The notes below the pieces were generated by a model. The model ran no database searches. It had not been told where the DNA came from and worked only from the letters and a program-made list of their open reading frames with translations. DNA of 64,000 nt. Origin: Shewanella vesiculosa (GTDB taxonomy: Bacteria; Pseudomonadota; Gammaproteobacteria; Enterobacterales; Shewanellaceae). The stretch is taken from assembly GCF_021560015.1 (NCBI RefSeq), contig NZ_CP073588.1, forward strand, positions 1,612,001 to 1,676,000, given 5' to 3'. Below are positions 39,651-49,027 of the stretch, in pieces (position 1 is the stretch's first letter; the number at the start of each line of letters is the position of its first letter). The position numbers were made by a program, and so were the translations under genes.

Positions 39651-40741
39651 TTAATGGGCGAAGGCATACCATGAGGTGACGAGCGAAGATACTGCGGTGG
39701 TGCAGTCACTTGTGCCCCTAATTCAGCGGCCGCATGCCAAACCCAATGTGGGTTGTAAAGGATCCCTCGAGCTAATGCCACGGCATCGGCCTTGCCAGTG
39801 GCGATGATCTCATCGGCCGCCTTTGGCTTGTCTATTAGGCCCACCGCAATAACCGGGATATCAACAGCGTGTTTTATGGCATCAGCAAATGGCACCTGAA
39901 ACTCTGGTGCAACGGGGATCTGTTGTTGAGGACTTAATCCTGCTGTGCTGACATGAATAAACTGACAACCCTTAACGCTAAGGGCTTTGGCTAATATAAT
40001 ACTTTGCTCAAGATCCCAGCCACCATCGACCCAATCGGTAGCTGAAATACGCACTCCAAGCGTGATCTTATCGGATACTGCAGCGCGGATGGCATCAATG
40101 ATCTCGAGCAATAAACGCATACGGTTCTCAATGCTTCCACCGTATTGGTCATCACGCTGATTCGACAATGGAGATAAAAATTGATGGATTAAATATCCAT
40201 GGGCAGCATGCACTTCGATGGCATCAATGCCTAATCGCTCCGCACGTTTAGCCGCTGCGGCAAAATCTGCCACAATATGACCAATATCGATAATGCTGGC
40301 GGCTTCTGGTCGCGGTCCATCAAGGGTAAACGGTATTGGTGACGGGGCAACGGGTCGCCATCCGTTCGGTTGATCAGCAGCGATAATATTGCCACCATCC
40401 CATGGTTTTTGAGTTGATGCCTTACGGCCAGCATGTGACAACTGAATGGCAATGGGCATAGTGGAATAACGGCGAGCAACAGCCAATGATTTAGCAAGTG
40501 CTTGCTCTGTTCTATCGTCCCATAATCCCAAATCGGCATAGGTAATACGCCCAGTCGGATTGACCGCCGTGGCTTCAAGAATGAACAATCCTGCACCAGA
40601 TAATGCAAATCGTCCCCAATGCAAAGTATGCCAATCCGTTGCGGCGCCTTCATCTGCTGAATACTGACACATTGGCGCAATAATGACCCGGTTTTCCAAA
40701 GTTAACTGACCCATTTTCAGGGATTCAAACAAATGACTCAT
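39647..40741 (-). CDS. NADPH dehydrogenase, XenA/YqjM-type old yellow enzyme
   Basis: 364 residues, full length for XenA-type enzymes. The active-site Cys25 (APMCQYSADEGAATDWH), which tunes FMN redox potential in this branch, the AIQLSHAGRKAS segment, VHAAHGYLIHQFLSPLSNQR and AVALARGILYNPHW are present. It reduces activated alkenes and possibly xenobiotics such as nitroesters with NADPH. It is distinct from the other OYE gene at 25.1 kb. A frameshifted LysR gene on the same strand lies upstream; the MFS remnant follows directly. Confidence 0.92.
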   Translation of the reverse strand: MSHLFESLKMGQLTLENRVIIAPMCQYSADEGAATDWHTLHWGRFALSGAGLFILEATAVNPTGRITYADLGLWDDRTEQALAKSLAVARRYSTMPIAIQLSHAGRKASTQKPWDGGNIIAADQPNGWRPVAPSPIPFTLDGPRPEAASIIDIGHIVADFAAAAKRAERLGIDAIEVHAAHGYLIHQFLSPLSNQRDDQYGGSIENRMRLLLEIIDAIRAAVSDKITLGVRISATDWVDGGWDLEQSIILAKALSVKGCQFIHVSTAGLSPQQQIPVAPEFQVPFADAIKHAVDIPVIAVGLIDKPKAADEIIATGKADAVALARGILYNPHWVWHAAAELGAQVTAPPQYLRSSPHGMPSPIK

Positions 40742-41161
40742 AAAAAGGTTTCCTTGTTGATATAAGGTGACACAGGTGACTCATGGATCGGCGTCAGTAG
40801 TAAATATATATTCGTGGTAACAATAGATCTAAACGACTTAGGTTTAGTCTTATTTTTCTTCGCTACACCATTAGCCTATTTATCAACAATCAGCTAAATA
40901 CTGTTAACCTGTTGATAAAATTGTTTCAAGTGGCTTAGGTTGATACGTAAAATTGTGCCATAGCTTAGCTGGTAATAATCACGCTAACGAAGAGATTATG
41001 ACCCAGAGACGAGAGCTCAAGCGTAGTGATGATTTTAATCGGACATGATAAAGGAATAACTATCACAGCAGAATATCGACTGGACGCAAAACACCATTGC
41101 TTATTTTGCAACACTCGCCCGTAGCGTATATCAGTTTATGAACCTGTGAGTTAATCGCTGA
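40742..41161. other. Intergenic region upstream of the XenA-like gene
   Basis: About 420 bases with no supported frame. It would include the XenA-like promoter. No clear LysR box (T-N11-A palindrome) or terminator was fixed by eye. Confidence 0.35.
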
Positions 41162-42050
41162 TTATGTAACTATCTCTCTAATGAAATCGATAAACGCATT
41201 AACCCTTTTCGAACCACGATGATTAGGTAAATATAAGGCCGAAATTGCCGCACTCGAACTGTTGGGATTAACTTGATATGACGTCAGTAAACTGATCATT
41301 TGGCCACTATTAATGTCTTGTTGAATTAACCAATCTGGTAATAAAGCAATACCATGGCCTGATAACACCACTTCTCTGATCACTTCAACATTATTGGTCT
41401 TTAGCTTACCTTTAATAGGGATCCGTTGCTCTTCGTCTTCAGACAAAAACGTCCAGACCAGCTGACTACTAAAGCGCAAACATTGGTGATGTAACAAATC
41501 TGTTGGTTGCTGTGGCAGGCCATATTGTTTTATATACTCTGGACTGGCAACCACTAGCCGTCGAAACTGACCTAGGGGTCGACTGATTAACTCTTCGGTC
41601 GGTGCAGCAGAGCCCAACCTGATGGAGAGATCGATGCGCTGGGTAAATAAATCAGTAATGTCATCACTGAGCTGCAAATCCAAATCTAATTTGGGGTATT
41701 GATGCAAAAAAACGGCCAATGTGTGGTGCAATAACAAAACCGCCAAATGTTGTTGGCACTGTCACGCGCAGTGGACCTGATGCCTCATCTTGGCTGTCTT
41801 TTATTTGTTCATCGGCATCTAACACGCTGTCGAGAATTTTCCTCGCACTCATGTAATAAGCCATGCCCGCATCAGACACAGTAATTTGACGAGTTGAACG
41901 GTTTAACAGCACGGTACCGAGCTCAGATTCAAGCGAATCGACCATGCGGGTTACCGATGACGTAGCCACCGAAAGATTGCGTGCCGCCGATGAAAATCCC
42001 TTCGCATCAACTGTCTCAACAAACATTTTCAACGCCAGTAATTTATCCAT
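41162..42050 (-). pseudogene. LysR-family regulator, frameshifted in a T7 run
   Basis: The minus strand begins MDKLLALKMFVETVDAKGFSSAARNLSVATSSVTRMV, a LysR winged helix-turn-helix. It stays in frame to FVIAPHIGRFF and then breaks at the run of seven T (A7 at 41706-41712 on the plus strand). Removing one T continues HQYPKLDLDLQLSDDITDLF and the rest of the effector domain to the stop at 41162. The joined protein is about 296 residues, a normal length. Neighbouring position suggests it may have regulated the XenA-like reductase or MFS gene. Confidence 0.82.
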
Positions 42051-42247
42051 CTAAGATCGTACTACCTCATTGTGGTTTCTAACTTATTCAACGCGACTTA
42101 GGTTATCACCACGATAAAAATAGCCGTTACACGCTATTTTGCAGTGTAGCCTACTGCTCTATTGTATTCAGTACAATTGATAATTTTACGGTTTTTTTAC
42201 GCGATATACTGCTTGTCATTTGATATTGTTACTTCACTGAATTTTAA

Positions 42248-43294
42248 GTGATAAACAGCATTATGTGGGCAAATTTAATTTCAACTCGCTATATTTTTAG
42301 TTTTGTAGTGCTATTTTTGGTATTAACAAGTGCCTGGATTATCGATTATGTATGGGGTTCACCAGCTGTAATATTATTGCTATTACAATTGGCCATCGTG
42401 GTTATCGCGTTGCAATGTAGCATCAAGCTTGCCTATTTTTCTGCCATCATTGAAGCATTAAGCTTCAATTTTTTGTTCACCACGCCGCGTTATTCACTAC
42501 AAATGTTCAACATTAACGACATCATGAATTTACTGGTGTTTATTTTTGTGGCATTTGCTACCAGCAAACTGGCGCAACATTACCGTCGTCAACAGCATGA
42601 ATTAAAGCAGGCGCAACTTAGAAATAGTATCTTGTTGTCTGTGTCTCACGATCTGAGAACGCCACTGGCGACCATTATTGGCACATTAACGACACTCAAA
42701 GAATACATGGCTAAACTTAGCGAGTTTGAAAAGCAGGAGTTGCTCGATAGTGCAACAGCTGAAAGTCATCGATTACATCAATACATTGAAAACTTACTGC
42801 AAGCAACCAGGATGCAGCATGGAACATTAACGTTTAAAAAACTGCCTGTGTCTATTGTTAGTGTGATTGATCGTGTTGTTGAACGTTTTAGCGATGGCTC
42901 GAACCGAATTGCCTTGAACACGGAAAAGGTTTCGCAGTTATACATTAGTAGCTCATTGATTGAGCAGGCGATATTTAATGTTGTTGATAATGCCCTCCGA
43001 TATTCCCCGAAAAATAAATCTGTCAGTATCAGCCTTTATTGCGCCCAAGATTATGTTCATATTGATGTCCAAGATCATGGCCAAGGCATTGATCCCAAAT
43101 ACGCAGACAATATATTTGAGCTTTTTTATTCAAGCCACGATCACCAACCTAGTGACTCTGGCAGTGGATCGGGTATTGGACTTGCCGTTTCAAAAGGCAT
43201 AATTGCCGCGCATCAAGGCCATATTTCATTCATTCCTGTTGAGCAAGGCTGCTTAATCCGCATTGCGCTCCCCATAAGTAAACCTGAGGCATAA
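42248..43294 (+). CDS. KdpD-like sensor histidine kinase lacking the N-terminal Kdp domains
   Basis: 348 residues. It begins with the four-helix membrane domain of KdpD (DUF4118; VLTSAWIIDYVWGSPAVILLLL, FNFLFTTPRYSL), then HisKA (VSHDLRTPLATIIGTL with phospho-His), and HATPase (FNVVDNALRYSPKN, DHGQGIDPKY, GSGIGLAVSKGII). The KdpD N-terminal osmosensitive and USP domains (about 400 residues) are absent. The next genes are a KdpE-like regulator and KtrAB, so K+ control is likely. The start is GTG 42248 or ATG 42263; neither has a good ribosome site. Confidence 0.9.
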   Translation: MINSIMWANLISTRYIFSFVVLFLVLTSAWIIDYVWGSPAVILLLLQLAIVVIALQCSIKLAYFSAIIEALSFNFLFTTPRYSLQMFNINDIMNLLVFIFVAFATSKLAQHYRRQQHELKQAQLRNSILLSVSHDLRTPLATIIGTLTTLKEYMAKLSEFEKQELLDSATAESHRLHQYIENLLQATRMQHGTLTFKKLPVSIVSVIDRVVERFSDGSNRIALNTEKVSQLYISSSLIEQAIFNVVDNALRYSPKNKSVSISLYCAQDYVHIDVQDHGQGIDPKYADNIFELFYSSHDHQPSDSGSGSGIGLAVSKGIIAAHQGHISFIPVEQGCLIRIALPISKPEA

Positions 43295-43993
43295 ATGACT
43301 TATAAAATACTGGTCGTTGATGATGAACCGCAAATACATACCTTTATTCGTATTTCGTTAACGGCTGAAGGTTATTGCTATGTTGGTGCGCAGTCTATTG
43401 AAGAAGCTAAAACTATATTCAATCAACAGCGTCCTGAAGTGATTATTTTAGACTTAGGTTTACCTGATGGAGATGGCATAGATTTCCTTAACTATGTTCG
43501 CCACAGCAGCAAAACACCTGTGCTTATTTTGACAGCAAGAGATCAGGAAGACGAAAAAATCCGCTTATTAGAGGCAGGAGCAAACGATTATCTGATCAAA
43601 CCCTTTGGTGTAAGAGAGTTAATCGCACGTATTAAGGTATTAGTGAGAGATTTAGTCATCAATGAGCCTGTCACAGATGTCATCAAACATGGGGCATTAA
43701 GCTTACAAAAAAGTACTCATCAGTTCTGGCTTAATGGTAATGAATTAGCGTTAACAAAAAAAGAGTTCGCCTTTATTGAGCTCTTACTGGCTCAGCCGGG
43801 AAATCTGGTTAAGCAAGAAGTCCTGCTCAAACGGATTTGGGGACCGAGTCATCAGGAGGACACTCATTATCTGAGAATTATGGTTAGCCAATTACGTAAA
43901 AAACTCAATAACACTGCTGAGCAACCATTTATCAAAACCGAAGCCGGATTAGGTTATCGATTAAATATAGTGACGGATCCTGAAGATCAGTGA
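43295..43993 (+). CDS. KdpE-like OmpR-family response regulator
   Basis: 232 residues. Receiver: VVDDEPQIHTF, phospho-Asp in VIILDLGLPDGDGIDF, LTARDQEDEKIRLLEAGANDYLIKPFGVREL. The C-terminal winged helix (about 130-228) has LTKKEFAFIELLLAQPGNLV and FIKTEAGLGYRL. It closely resembles KdpE. Its ATG abuts the stop of the kinase gene, so it is translated together. It probably controls the ktrAB genes that follow 70 bases later. Confidence 0.93.
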   Translation: MTYKILVVDDEPQIHTFIRISLTAEGYCYVGAQSIEEAKTIFNQQRPEVIILDLGLPDGDGIDFLNYVRHSSKTPVLILTARDQEDEKIRLLEAGANDYLIKPFGVRELIARIKVLVRDLVINEPVTDVIKHGALSLQKSTHQFWLNGNELALTKKEFAFIELLLAQPGNLVKQEVLLKRIWGPSHQEDTHYLRIMVSQLRKKLNNTAEQPFIKTEAGLGYRLNIVTDPEDQ

Positions 43994-44063
43994 TCGCTCG
44001 GAATATAAAGTTATCAATCGGGCTATTTCGTTTTCTTTTTATCAACAAAAATACAGGTCATAA

Positions 44064-44717
44064 ATGGCACATTTTACAGTAATTGGCTTAGGCCGTTTTG
44101 GAGTGTCAGCTTCTTTAGAGCTGATCCATTTAGGGCACACGGTAACAGGCGTGGATCTTGACCCTAAAATTGTCGAGAAATACGCAGAAGATCTAACCGA
44201 GTCGGTTATATGCGACTCTTCTGATGAAAGCGTTTTGAGGGAGCTTAATCTGTGCACGAGTGAGGCGGTGTTGGTGGCAATTGGAGAGGACATGCAATCA
44301 AGTTTGCTCTGTACTCTGGCCCTTAAAAATATTGGTGTTAAAAATATATGGGTAAAAGCCAGTACCAAAGCCCATCATACTATTGTGTCTAAACTCGGGG
44401 TACAAAGGATCATTCATCCCGAAGATGAAATGGGCATTCGAGTGGCTCAGTCACTCAATTATCCTATGGTGAATAATTATCTTGCCATTGGTCATGGCAT
44501 TTATGTTGTGGAGATCCATATAAAACAGATCCTCAACGGTCAGACATTATCGCAAGTATTAGGCGACGTAAAAAACACCATTAAGCCAATAATGGTTAAA
44601 CGGGAGGAAACTATTTTCTCTCAGCTCGAGCCTTTATTTGTATTACAGGCTAACGACATCTTGCTGCTGTGTGGCACGCGTGCTCAATTAAAATACGTTG
44701 CGCCAAGGCTGGTATAA
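44064..44717 (+). CDS. ktrA: KtrA/TrkA-type potassium channel gating subunit
   Basis: 217 residues: an RCK_N Rossmann fold (VIGLGRFGVSASLELIHLGHTVTGVD with the GxGxxG nucleotide site and terminal Asp) and an RCK_C domain (from about 135). KtrA rings bind ATP/ADP or NAD(H) and gate the KtrB translocator. It is one RCK unit, not the double unit of TrkA. It ends one base before ktrB. Confidence 0.92.
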   Translation: MAHFTVIGLGRFGVSASLELIHLGHTVTGVDLDPKIVEKYAEDLTESVICDSSDESVLRELNLCTSEAVLVAIGEDMQSSLLCTLALKNIGVKNIWVKASTKAHHTIVSKLGVQRIIHPEDEMGIRVAQSLNYPMVNNYLAIGHGIYVVEIHIKQILNGQTLSQVLGDVKNTIKPIMVKREETIFSQLEPLFVLQANDILLLCGTRAQLKYVAPRLV

Positions 44718-44718
44718 C

Positions 44719-46083
44719 ATGATTTTATGGCATCCCTCTATCACGCCTATTGAGCGTAAACCCAAAGCAGGTAAGAAATTATTTGCAGCACCGCCGCTTA
44801 TCTTATGTGGCAGCTTTGTAGTATTAATCTTGCTAGGGTCAGTGTTATTAAAATTACCGATAGCCACTGATGTCCCAATAAGCTGGCTTCAAAGTATCTT
44901 CACTGCCACCTCAGCGGTAACGGTAACAGGATTAGTCGTTGTTGATACCGGCACGGTTTTCACGCCTTTTGGTCAGATTGTTATTGCCATATTAATTCAA
45001 TGTGGTGGTTTGGGTTTGATGACGTTTGCCATTGTGACCTTAATCGCATTAGGGGGTAAGATTGGCTTTTTACAAAGTACTGTCGCACGAGAAGCATTTA
45101 ATCAAACCGACTCGTCAACCTTAGTTTCAACAGCGAAATCAGTGATCATTTTTGCGCTCATTGTTGAATGCATTGGTATGCTGATTTTGACCCTGTATTG
45201 GCGTAATGAATTAGGTTGGGAAAAAAGCCTATTTCATGGCTTTTTTTATACTATAAGTGCATTTAACAATGCTGGTTTTGCACTCAGTGCGGACAGCTTG
45301 ATGCCTTACGTTGATGATGTAGTGGTGAATATAACGATTACGTCGCTGTTTGTTATTGGCGGACTAGGATTTTCTGTTTGGATTGATCTTAATCGAAATC
45401 GAAAATGGGCGCGTTTAACTGTCTATAGCAGAATGATGATCTTGGGAACCATCTTCATTAATGCAATCGCTGTTATCCTGATTTACCTTATTGAATATGA
45501 TAACCCAAATACATTAGCGCCACTGAGCGAGTCTGGAAAATGGTTAGCGTCTTGGTTTCAAGCATTAACCCCCAGAACTGCGGGCTTTAATACACTGGCG
45601 ATTGATCAACTTGAAGATGCAACTACAGCAGTCATGTTGATGTTAATGTTTATCGGTGGCGGCTCGATGAGTACCGCAAGTGGCATAAAAGTGGTGACAT
45701 TTATGATTTTAATATTAGCCACTTACTCCTATTTTAGACGTGATGAAGCGGTTTACGTGTTTAAACGTGAAATTCCAAAAGAAACCGTCAGCAAAGCGTT
45801 TGCGTTAACCATCATGTCTATCGGAGTCAGTTTTTTAGCCATATTTTCTCTGTTACTCAGTGAGAAAGCCCCCATGTTGGATATCATTTTTGAGGCAATC
45901 TCAGCCCTAGGTACAGTTGGCTTATCAAGAGGTTTAACTGCCAATCTGTCTAGCTCTGGCGAACTTATCATTATCTTCCTGATGTTTATGGGACGCTTAG
46001 GACCATTAACATTGGCCTATTTCCTCGCGAGCCCTCGGATTACTAAGCTGCGTTATCCATCAACCAAACTGGCTATTGGATAA
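44719..46083 (+). CDS. ktrB: KtrB/TrkH-type potassium uptake protein
   Basis: About 454 residues. The four selectivity-filter loops are visible: SAVTVTGLVVVDTG, SAFNNAGFA, TPRTAGFNT and SALGTVGLSRG, each carrying the conserved glycine, so the four-repeat TrkH/KtrB membrane fold is intact. KtrAB imports K+ (often with Na+). ATG 44719 lies just after ktrA; the open frame begins 7 codons earlier inside ktrA. The KdpDE-like pair upstream would link it to K+ supply. Confidence 0.94.
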   Translation: MILWHPSITPIERKPKAGKKLFAAPPLILCGSFVVLILLGSVLLKLPIATDVPISWLQSIFTATSAVTVTGLVVVDTGTVFTPFGQIVIAILIQCGGLGLMTFAIVTLIALGGKIGFLQSTVAREAFNQTDSSTLVSTAKSVIIFALIVECIGMLILTLYWRNELGWEKSLFHGFFYTISAFNNAGFALSADSLMPYVDDVVVNITITSLFVIGGLGFSVWIDLNRNRKWARLTVYSRMMILGTIFINAIAVILIYLIEYDNPNTLAPLSESGKWLASWFQALTPRTAGFNTLAIDQLEDATTAVMLMLMFIGGGSMSTASGIKVVTFMILILATYSYFRRDEAVYVFKREIPKETVSKAFALTIMSIGVSFLAIFSLLLSEKAPMLDIIFEAISALGTVGLSRGLTANLSSSGELIIIFLMFMGRLGPLTLAYFLASPRITKLRYPSTKLAIG

Positions 46084-46394
46084 CTTATATCAACAAAGAT
46101 TAGACAACGAATATCACTCATGTACGACTATAATAAACTTGATAAAAATTCAGTTTCATCCACGGTAATAACGCAATAGTTTCATAAATTATCCGAGGAC
46201 GAATGTCATTTTTTGATAATAAAGTGTGATCATTTTCAAACTCACTTTTGGACAGAAGTGTCTTTAAGATAGGCCTAAGGCCACTAACGCTTAAGATAGC
46301 AAGGTTCCACCTTGCATGAGCCAAATTTACTGTCATTCCGGTAGTGTTTTTGAGCCGGAATCCAGCTTTGTTTTTTATACTTTGTACTTACAGG
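46084..46394. other. Intergenic region with palindrome left of the repeat
   Basis: After ktrB. It includes a REP-like palindrome ATTCCGG...CCGGAAT (46335-46341 and 46355-46361) and no supported gene. Confidence 0.45.
46335..46361. repeat. REP-like palindrome
   Basis: Arms ATTCCGG and CCGGAAT with a 13-base spacer containing a T run. The sequence TCATTCCGG...GCCGGAATCCAG has the form of palindromic dispersed units common in gammaproteobacterial intergenic DNA. Confidence 0.5.
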
Positions 46395-46591
46395 CCTGCG
46401 GCCACTAACGTCGTGGCGCTTCGTCCACACCAGACCAAGAGCAAACCAACGGCTGTTCCCTCTTTACTCTTTATAAAAGAATTAGCCCAGCCGCCCCGCA
46501 ACATTTTCACGATGGACTTAAACATCAGATGTGAAACATCGCCATGGGGATTTATCCAGCTTTTAACTTCATTTGTATGCAGCTTCGGCCC
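46395..46591 (+). repeat. Dispersed ~200-bp repeat, copy 1
   Basis: It begins CCTGCGGCCACTAACGTCG and ends GTATGCAGCTTCGGCCC. It aligns along its length, at about four in five positions by eye, with the reverse complement of 51302-51496. It has no gene. See the inverted copy at 51.3 kb. Confidence 0.85.
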
Positions 46592-47284
46592 ATCTTGTAA
46601 TAAGGAGTGAAAATGCTAACGCTTCTGATGGGGCGTCCCTCCCCCTCGAAAGCTACCGACCATCCATGGCCAGCTCACGCATTCTTTTATAAAAAAGTCT
46701 TCAACGGCCTCAAATTCAGAGTTGAATTTATTCATTTACAGGCACTAACTCATTTTTGAACATTTCTATGTTACAAATATCGAACAAAGTTTGGTTTTCA
46801 GATAACTTCTAATGCCCCAATTACCTACAAATAGCAAGCCAGATTTGCTGAACCACTACAACCTTTGCTAATGGTTCATTTAGCTAGGAAAGCTTTGAAA
46901 AGAAAACTAATGAATCTGATGAAGATTGGTCCGATATTCTGGCTTTGTTCGCGGCCCTTCATGACGACAGTGCCACGAGCGATTCACAAAGCTGGAGTGC
47001 TAATCTTGAAGCAGTATTTCATGTTACGGCCAAACACAGCATTTAAGATCAGTATCAGAGTAAGTTACATTATTCCACGAATGAAAGTGCTATAACTTCT
47101 TTGATCTATTCATACTCACGAATCTGCATTTCAAGCTGCTATATCAACCATTCGGCATATAGATGCTTGTAAAAATTAGCATATTTTATATAGTGTTCAT
47201 CGCTTAGGAAGTCATTTATTAAAGCAAAGACCAATAATCTTGAGTTTTTCTGAAAAGATAAACCGCTACGGCAGGAAGCGATAC
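46592..47284. other. Non-coding region between the repeat and the LytS-like gene
   Basis: About 690 bases with no intact gene. It contains a decayed fragment (46888-47046) resembling CotH, and the promoter for the following kinase gene must lie near its right end, though no clear -35/-10 was fixed. Confidence 0.4.
46888..47046 (+). pseudogene. Possible fragment of a CotH-type protein kinase
   Basis: Reading from 46888 gives about 52 residues including FEKKTNESDEDWSDILALFAAL, which resembles the YExKTNexxxDWSdlxxLixaLN signature of CotH (spore coat protein kinase-like) domains, then a stop. There is no start codon, and flanking frames do not continue it. This is a tentative call from one short motif. 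Confidence 0.35.
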
Positions 47285-48265
47285 ATGCAGGTAAGCAAGA
47301 AGCACGCAATGCTAATCAGTTTTTTTCTGGCATTTTTATATGTATTACCCGCAACCAACGAGTGGCTAAAAATGGGCCGCCCGAATGAGCTCTTGTTTAT
47401 CTATAGTGCACCAATTTGGCTTGCATTTTTCTATATTGGTCCCTTTTGGCTATATTATTTTTTACAAAAACTCCCCCTAGTTAACCAAAGGCACATTGCA
47501 TTTAGGGCATTACTTTTTTGTCTACTTATGTGGTGTGGCACCAATATTGTTAACGAGCTTCATCTTTTATCATTTGCCCAATTTACCTTCCCGTTTTTTG
47601 AACGAGTTTATTCTGCATTACTGTGGGGAATTTTCTTGTTTACGCTATGGGAAACATATAGCCTCAGTTTACGGTATTCCCATGAAAAGGATTTACGAGA
47701 GCAAGCACAACTACAGCATTTAACTAACCAGTTAAATCCACATTTTCTATTTAACTCGTTAAACACTATTTCAGCATTAATGGCGACCGACACGCAAAAA
47801 GCCGATGAAATACTACACAGTTTTTCAGATATTCTTAGGGCAAGTTTGGATCTTAAGGTGCCATTAATCCCACTTGTGCAGGAAGTTGAGACCTGTAAAA
47901 AATATCTGTCACTGGAACAAGCTCGTTTTGGTGACAAAATAAGAATTGATTGGCAGATATCACCATCATTAAGCGCGATGAATATCCCGCCATTACTGCT
48001 TCAGTCTATTTTGGAAAATGCCATTAAGCACAATAAAGGCAATATTTTGGAAATCAGCGTCAAGATTATTCCAAGACCAAGTGGCTGTGAGATAACCATA
48101 AAAGACAACGGTAAAGGTTTTCCCCAAAAAGTACTTGATGGGAAGCGAAGTGGTCATGGATTAACCTTGATTGAAAAGCGCTTGGCGCTTCACCAATTAG
48201 GCGAATTAACGATTAAAAACCAGGATGGTGCAAGTTACTGCATCGCATTGGAGGCAACATGCTAA
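47285..48265 (+). CDS. LytS-type sensor histidine kinase
   Basis: 326 residues. Four membrane segments in the first ~135 residues (AMLISFFLAFLYVLPAT; LAFFYIGPFWLYYF; AFRALLFCLLMWCGT; SALLWGIFLFTLWE). Then the His_kinase domain (NQLNPHFLFNSLNTISALM, phospho-His in NPHF) and HATPase (LLLQSILENAIKHNKGN, DNGKGFPQ, GHGLTLIEKRLA). The open frame starts 15 codons earlier with TTG; ATG 47285 has AGGAAG six bases before it. It overlaps the regulator gene by 7 bases. The signal sensed is unknown. Confidence 0.92.
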   Translation: MQVSKKHAMLISFFLAFLYVLPATNEWLKMGRPNELLFIYSAPIWLAFFYIGPFWLYYFLQKLPLVNQRHIAFRALLFCLLMWCGTNIVNELHLLSFAQFTFPFFERVYSALLWGIFLFTLWETYSLSLRYSHEKDLREQAQLQHLTNQLNPHFLFNSLNTISALMATDTQKADEILHSFSDILRASLDLKVPLIPLVQEVETCKKYLSLEQARFGDKIRIDWQISPSLSAMNIPPLLLQSILENAIKHNKGNILEISVKIIPRPSGCEITIKDNGKGFPQKVLDGKRSGHGLTLIEKRLALHQLGELTIKNQDGASYCIALEATC

Positions 48266-48957
48266 CCGTATTTATTGTTGAAGATGAGTTTCATGCCCGA
48301 GAAAAATTAAAGCTGCAGTTATCACAATTACCCAATATCAATGTGGTGGGGGAAGCAGAAAACTTAACTGATGCCATTGTTCGTATTAATCAGCTAGCCC
48401 CTAATTTAGTCTTTCTAGATATTGAACTGGGTAAACACAATGGATTTACCTTATTTGACAACTTAAACGTCAACACAAATATTATATTTACTACGGCATA
48501 CAGTGAATATGCGCTTAAAGCCTTCGACAATGGGGCGATCGATTATTTACTTAAGCCATTTAACTTGGCGAGATTAACACAAGCATTGTCGCGTATCGCT
48601 GATAAAACGGAGCAATCGAAGCCAGTTAAAATGAAGATAGGCGCCAAATCAGGTAATAAAACCACCATTATTGATCAAGATGATATTGCTTTTTTTCAAA
48701 CCAATATCAACATGACACTCGCCCAAATTGCCGACCGAAGTTATGTCGTAGATAAAACGCTGGAGCAACTTGACCTTGAACTCTGTGGCCGATTTTTACG
48801 CGTACACAGAAACGCTATCATTAACACCGACAAAGTTGATAATTTTGTTCGATTATCAAATGGTAACTATCAAATTCATTTTATTGGCTGCGATACCTGC
48901 GTAATGACCAGTCGAAGTGGCACACACAAAGTGAAACAATATTTCAACCTAACCTAG
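48259..48957 (+). CDS. LytTR-family response regulator
   Basis: 232 residues. Receiver (1-118): IVEDEFHAREKL, phospho-Asp in LVFLDIELGKHNGF, TTAYSEYALKAFDNGAIDYLLKPF. LytTR DNA-binding domain (about 130-232): FFQTNINMTLAQI and FLRVHRNAIINTDKVDNFVRL. It forms the partner of the LytS-type kinase. The amidohydrolase gene 70 bases downstream is the likely target or co-transcribed gene. Confidence 0.93.
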   Translation: MLTVFIVEDEFHAREKLKLQLSQLPNINVVGEAENLTDAIVRINQLAPNLVFLDIELGKHNGFTLFDNLNVNTNIIFTTAYSEYALKAFDNGAIDYLLKPFNLARLTQALSRIADKTEQSKPVKMKIGAKSGNKTTIIDQDDIAFFQTNINMTLAQIADRSYVVDKTLEQLDLELCGRFLRVHRNAIINTDKVDNFVRLSNGNYQIHFIGCDTCVMTSRSGTHKVKQYFNLT

Positions 48958-49027
48958 CCATATATCAGATGCAGCAGATTTAGCTGCCACAGCCTTAAGT
49001 TTACCCCTCCAACAAAAGGAAAATGCC

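Noticed and set aside
46118..46336. Minus-strand open frame after ktrB
   Set aside because: Composition and lack of a ribosome site do not suggest a gene; it partly overlaps the REP-like palindrome.
46344..46610. Open frame spanning repeat copy 1
   Set aside because: The similarity with the frame at 51253-51675 comes from the DNA repeat; neither frame shows a protein domain or a ribosome site.
46865..47095. Open frame over the CotH-like fragment in another frame
   Set aside because: It reads a different frame from the conserved motif and has no domain features.
48971..48995. GCAGC...GCTGC element before the amidohydrolase as an operator
   Set aside because: Only five-base arms; no matching direct repeats typical of LytTR regulators were found there.
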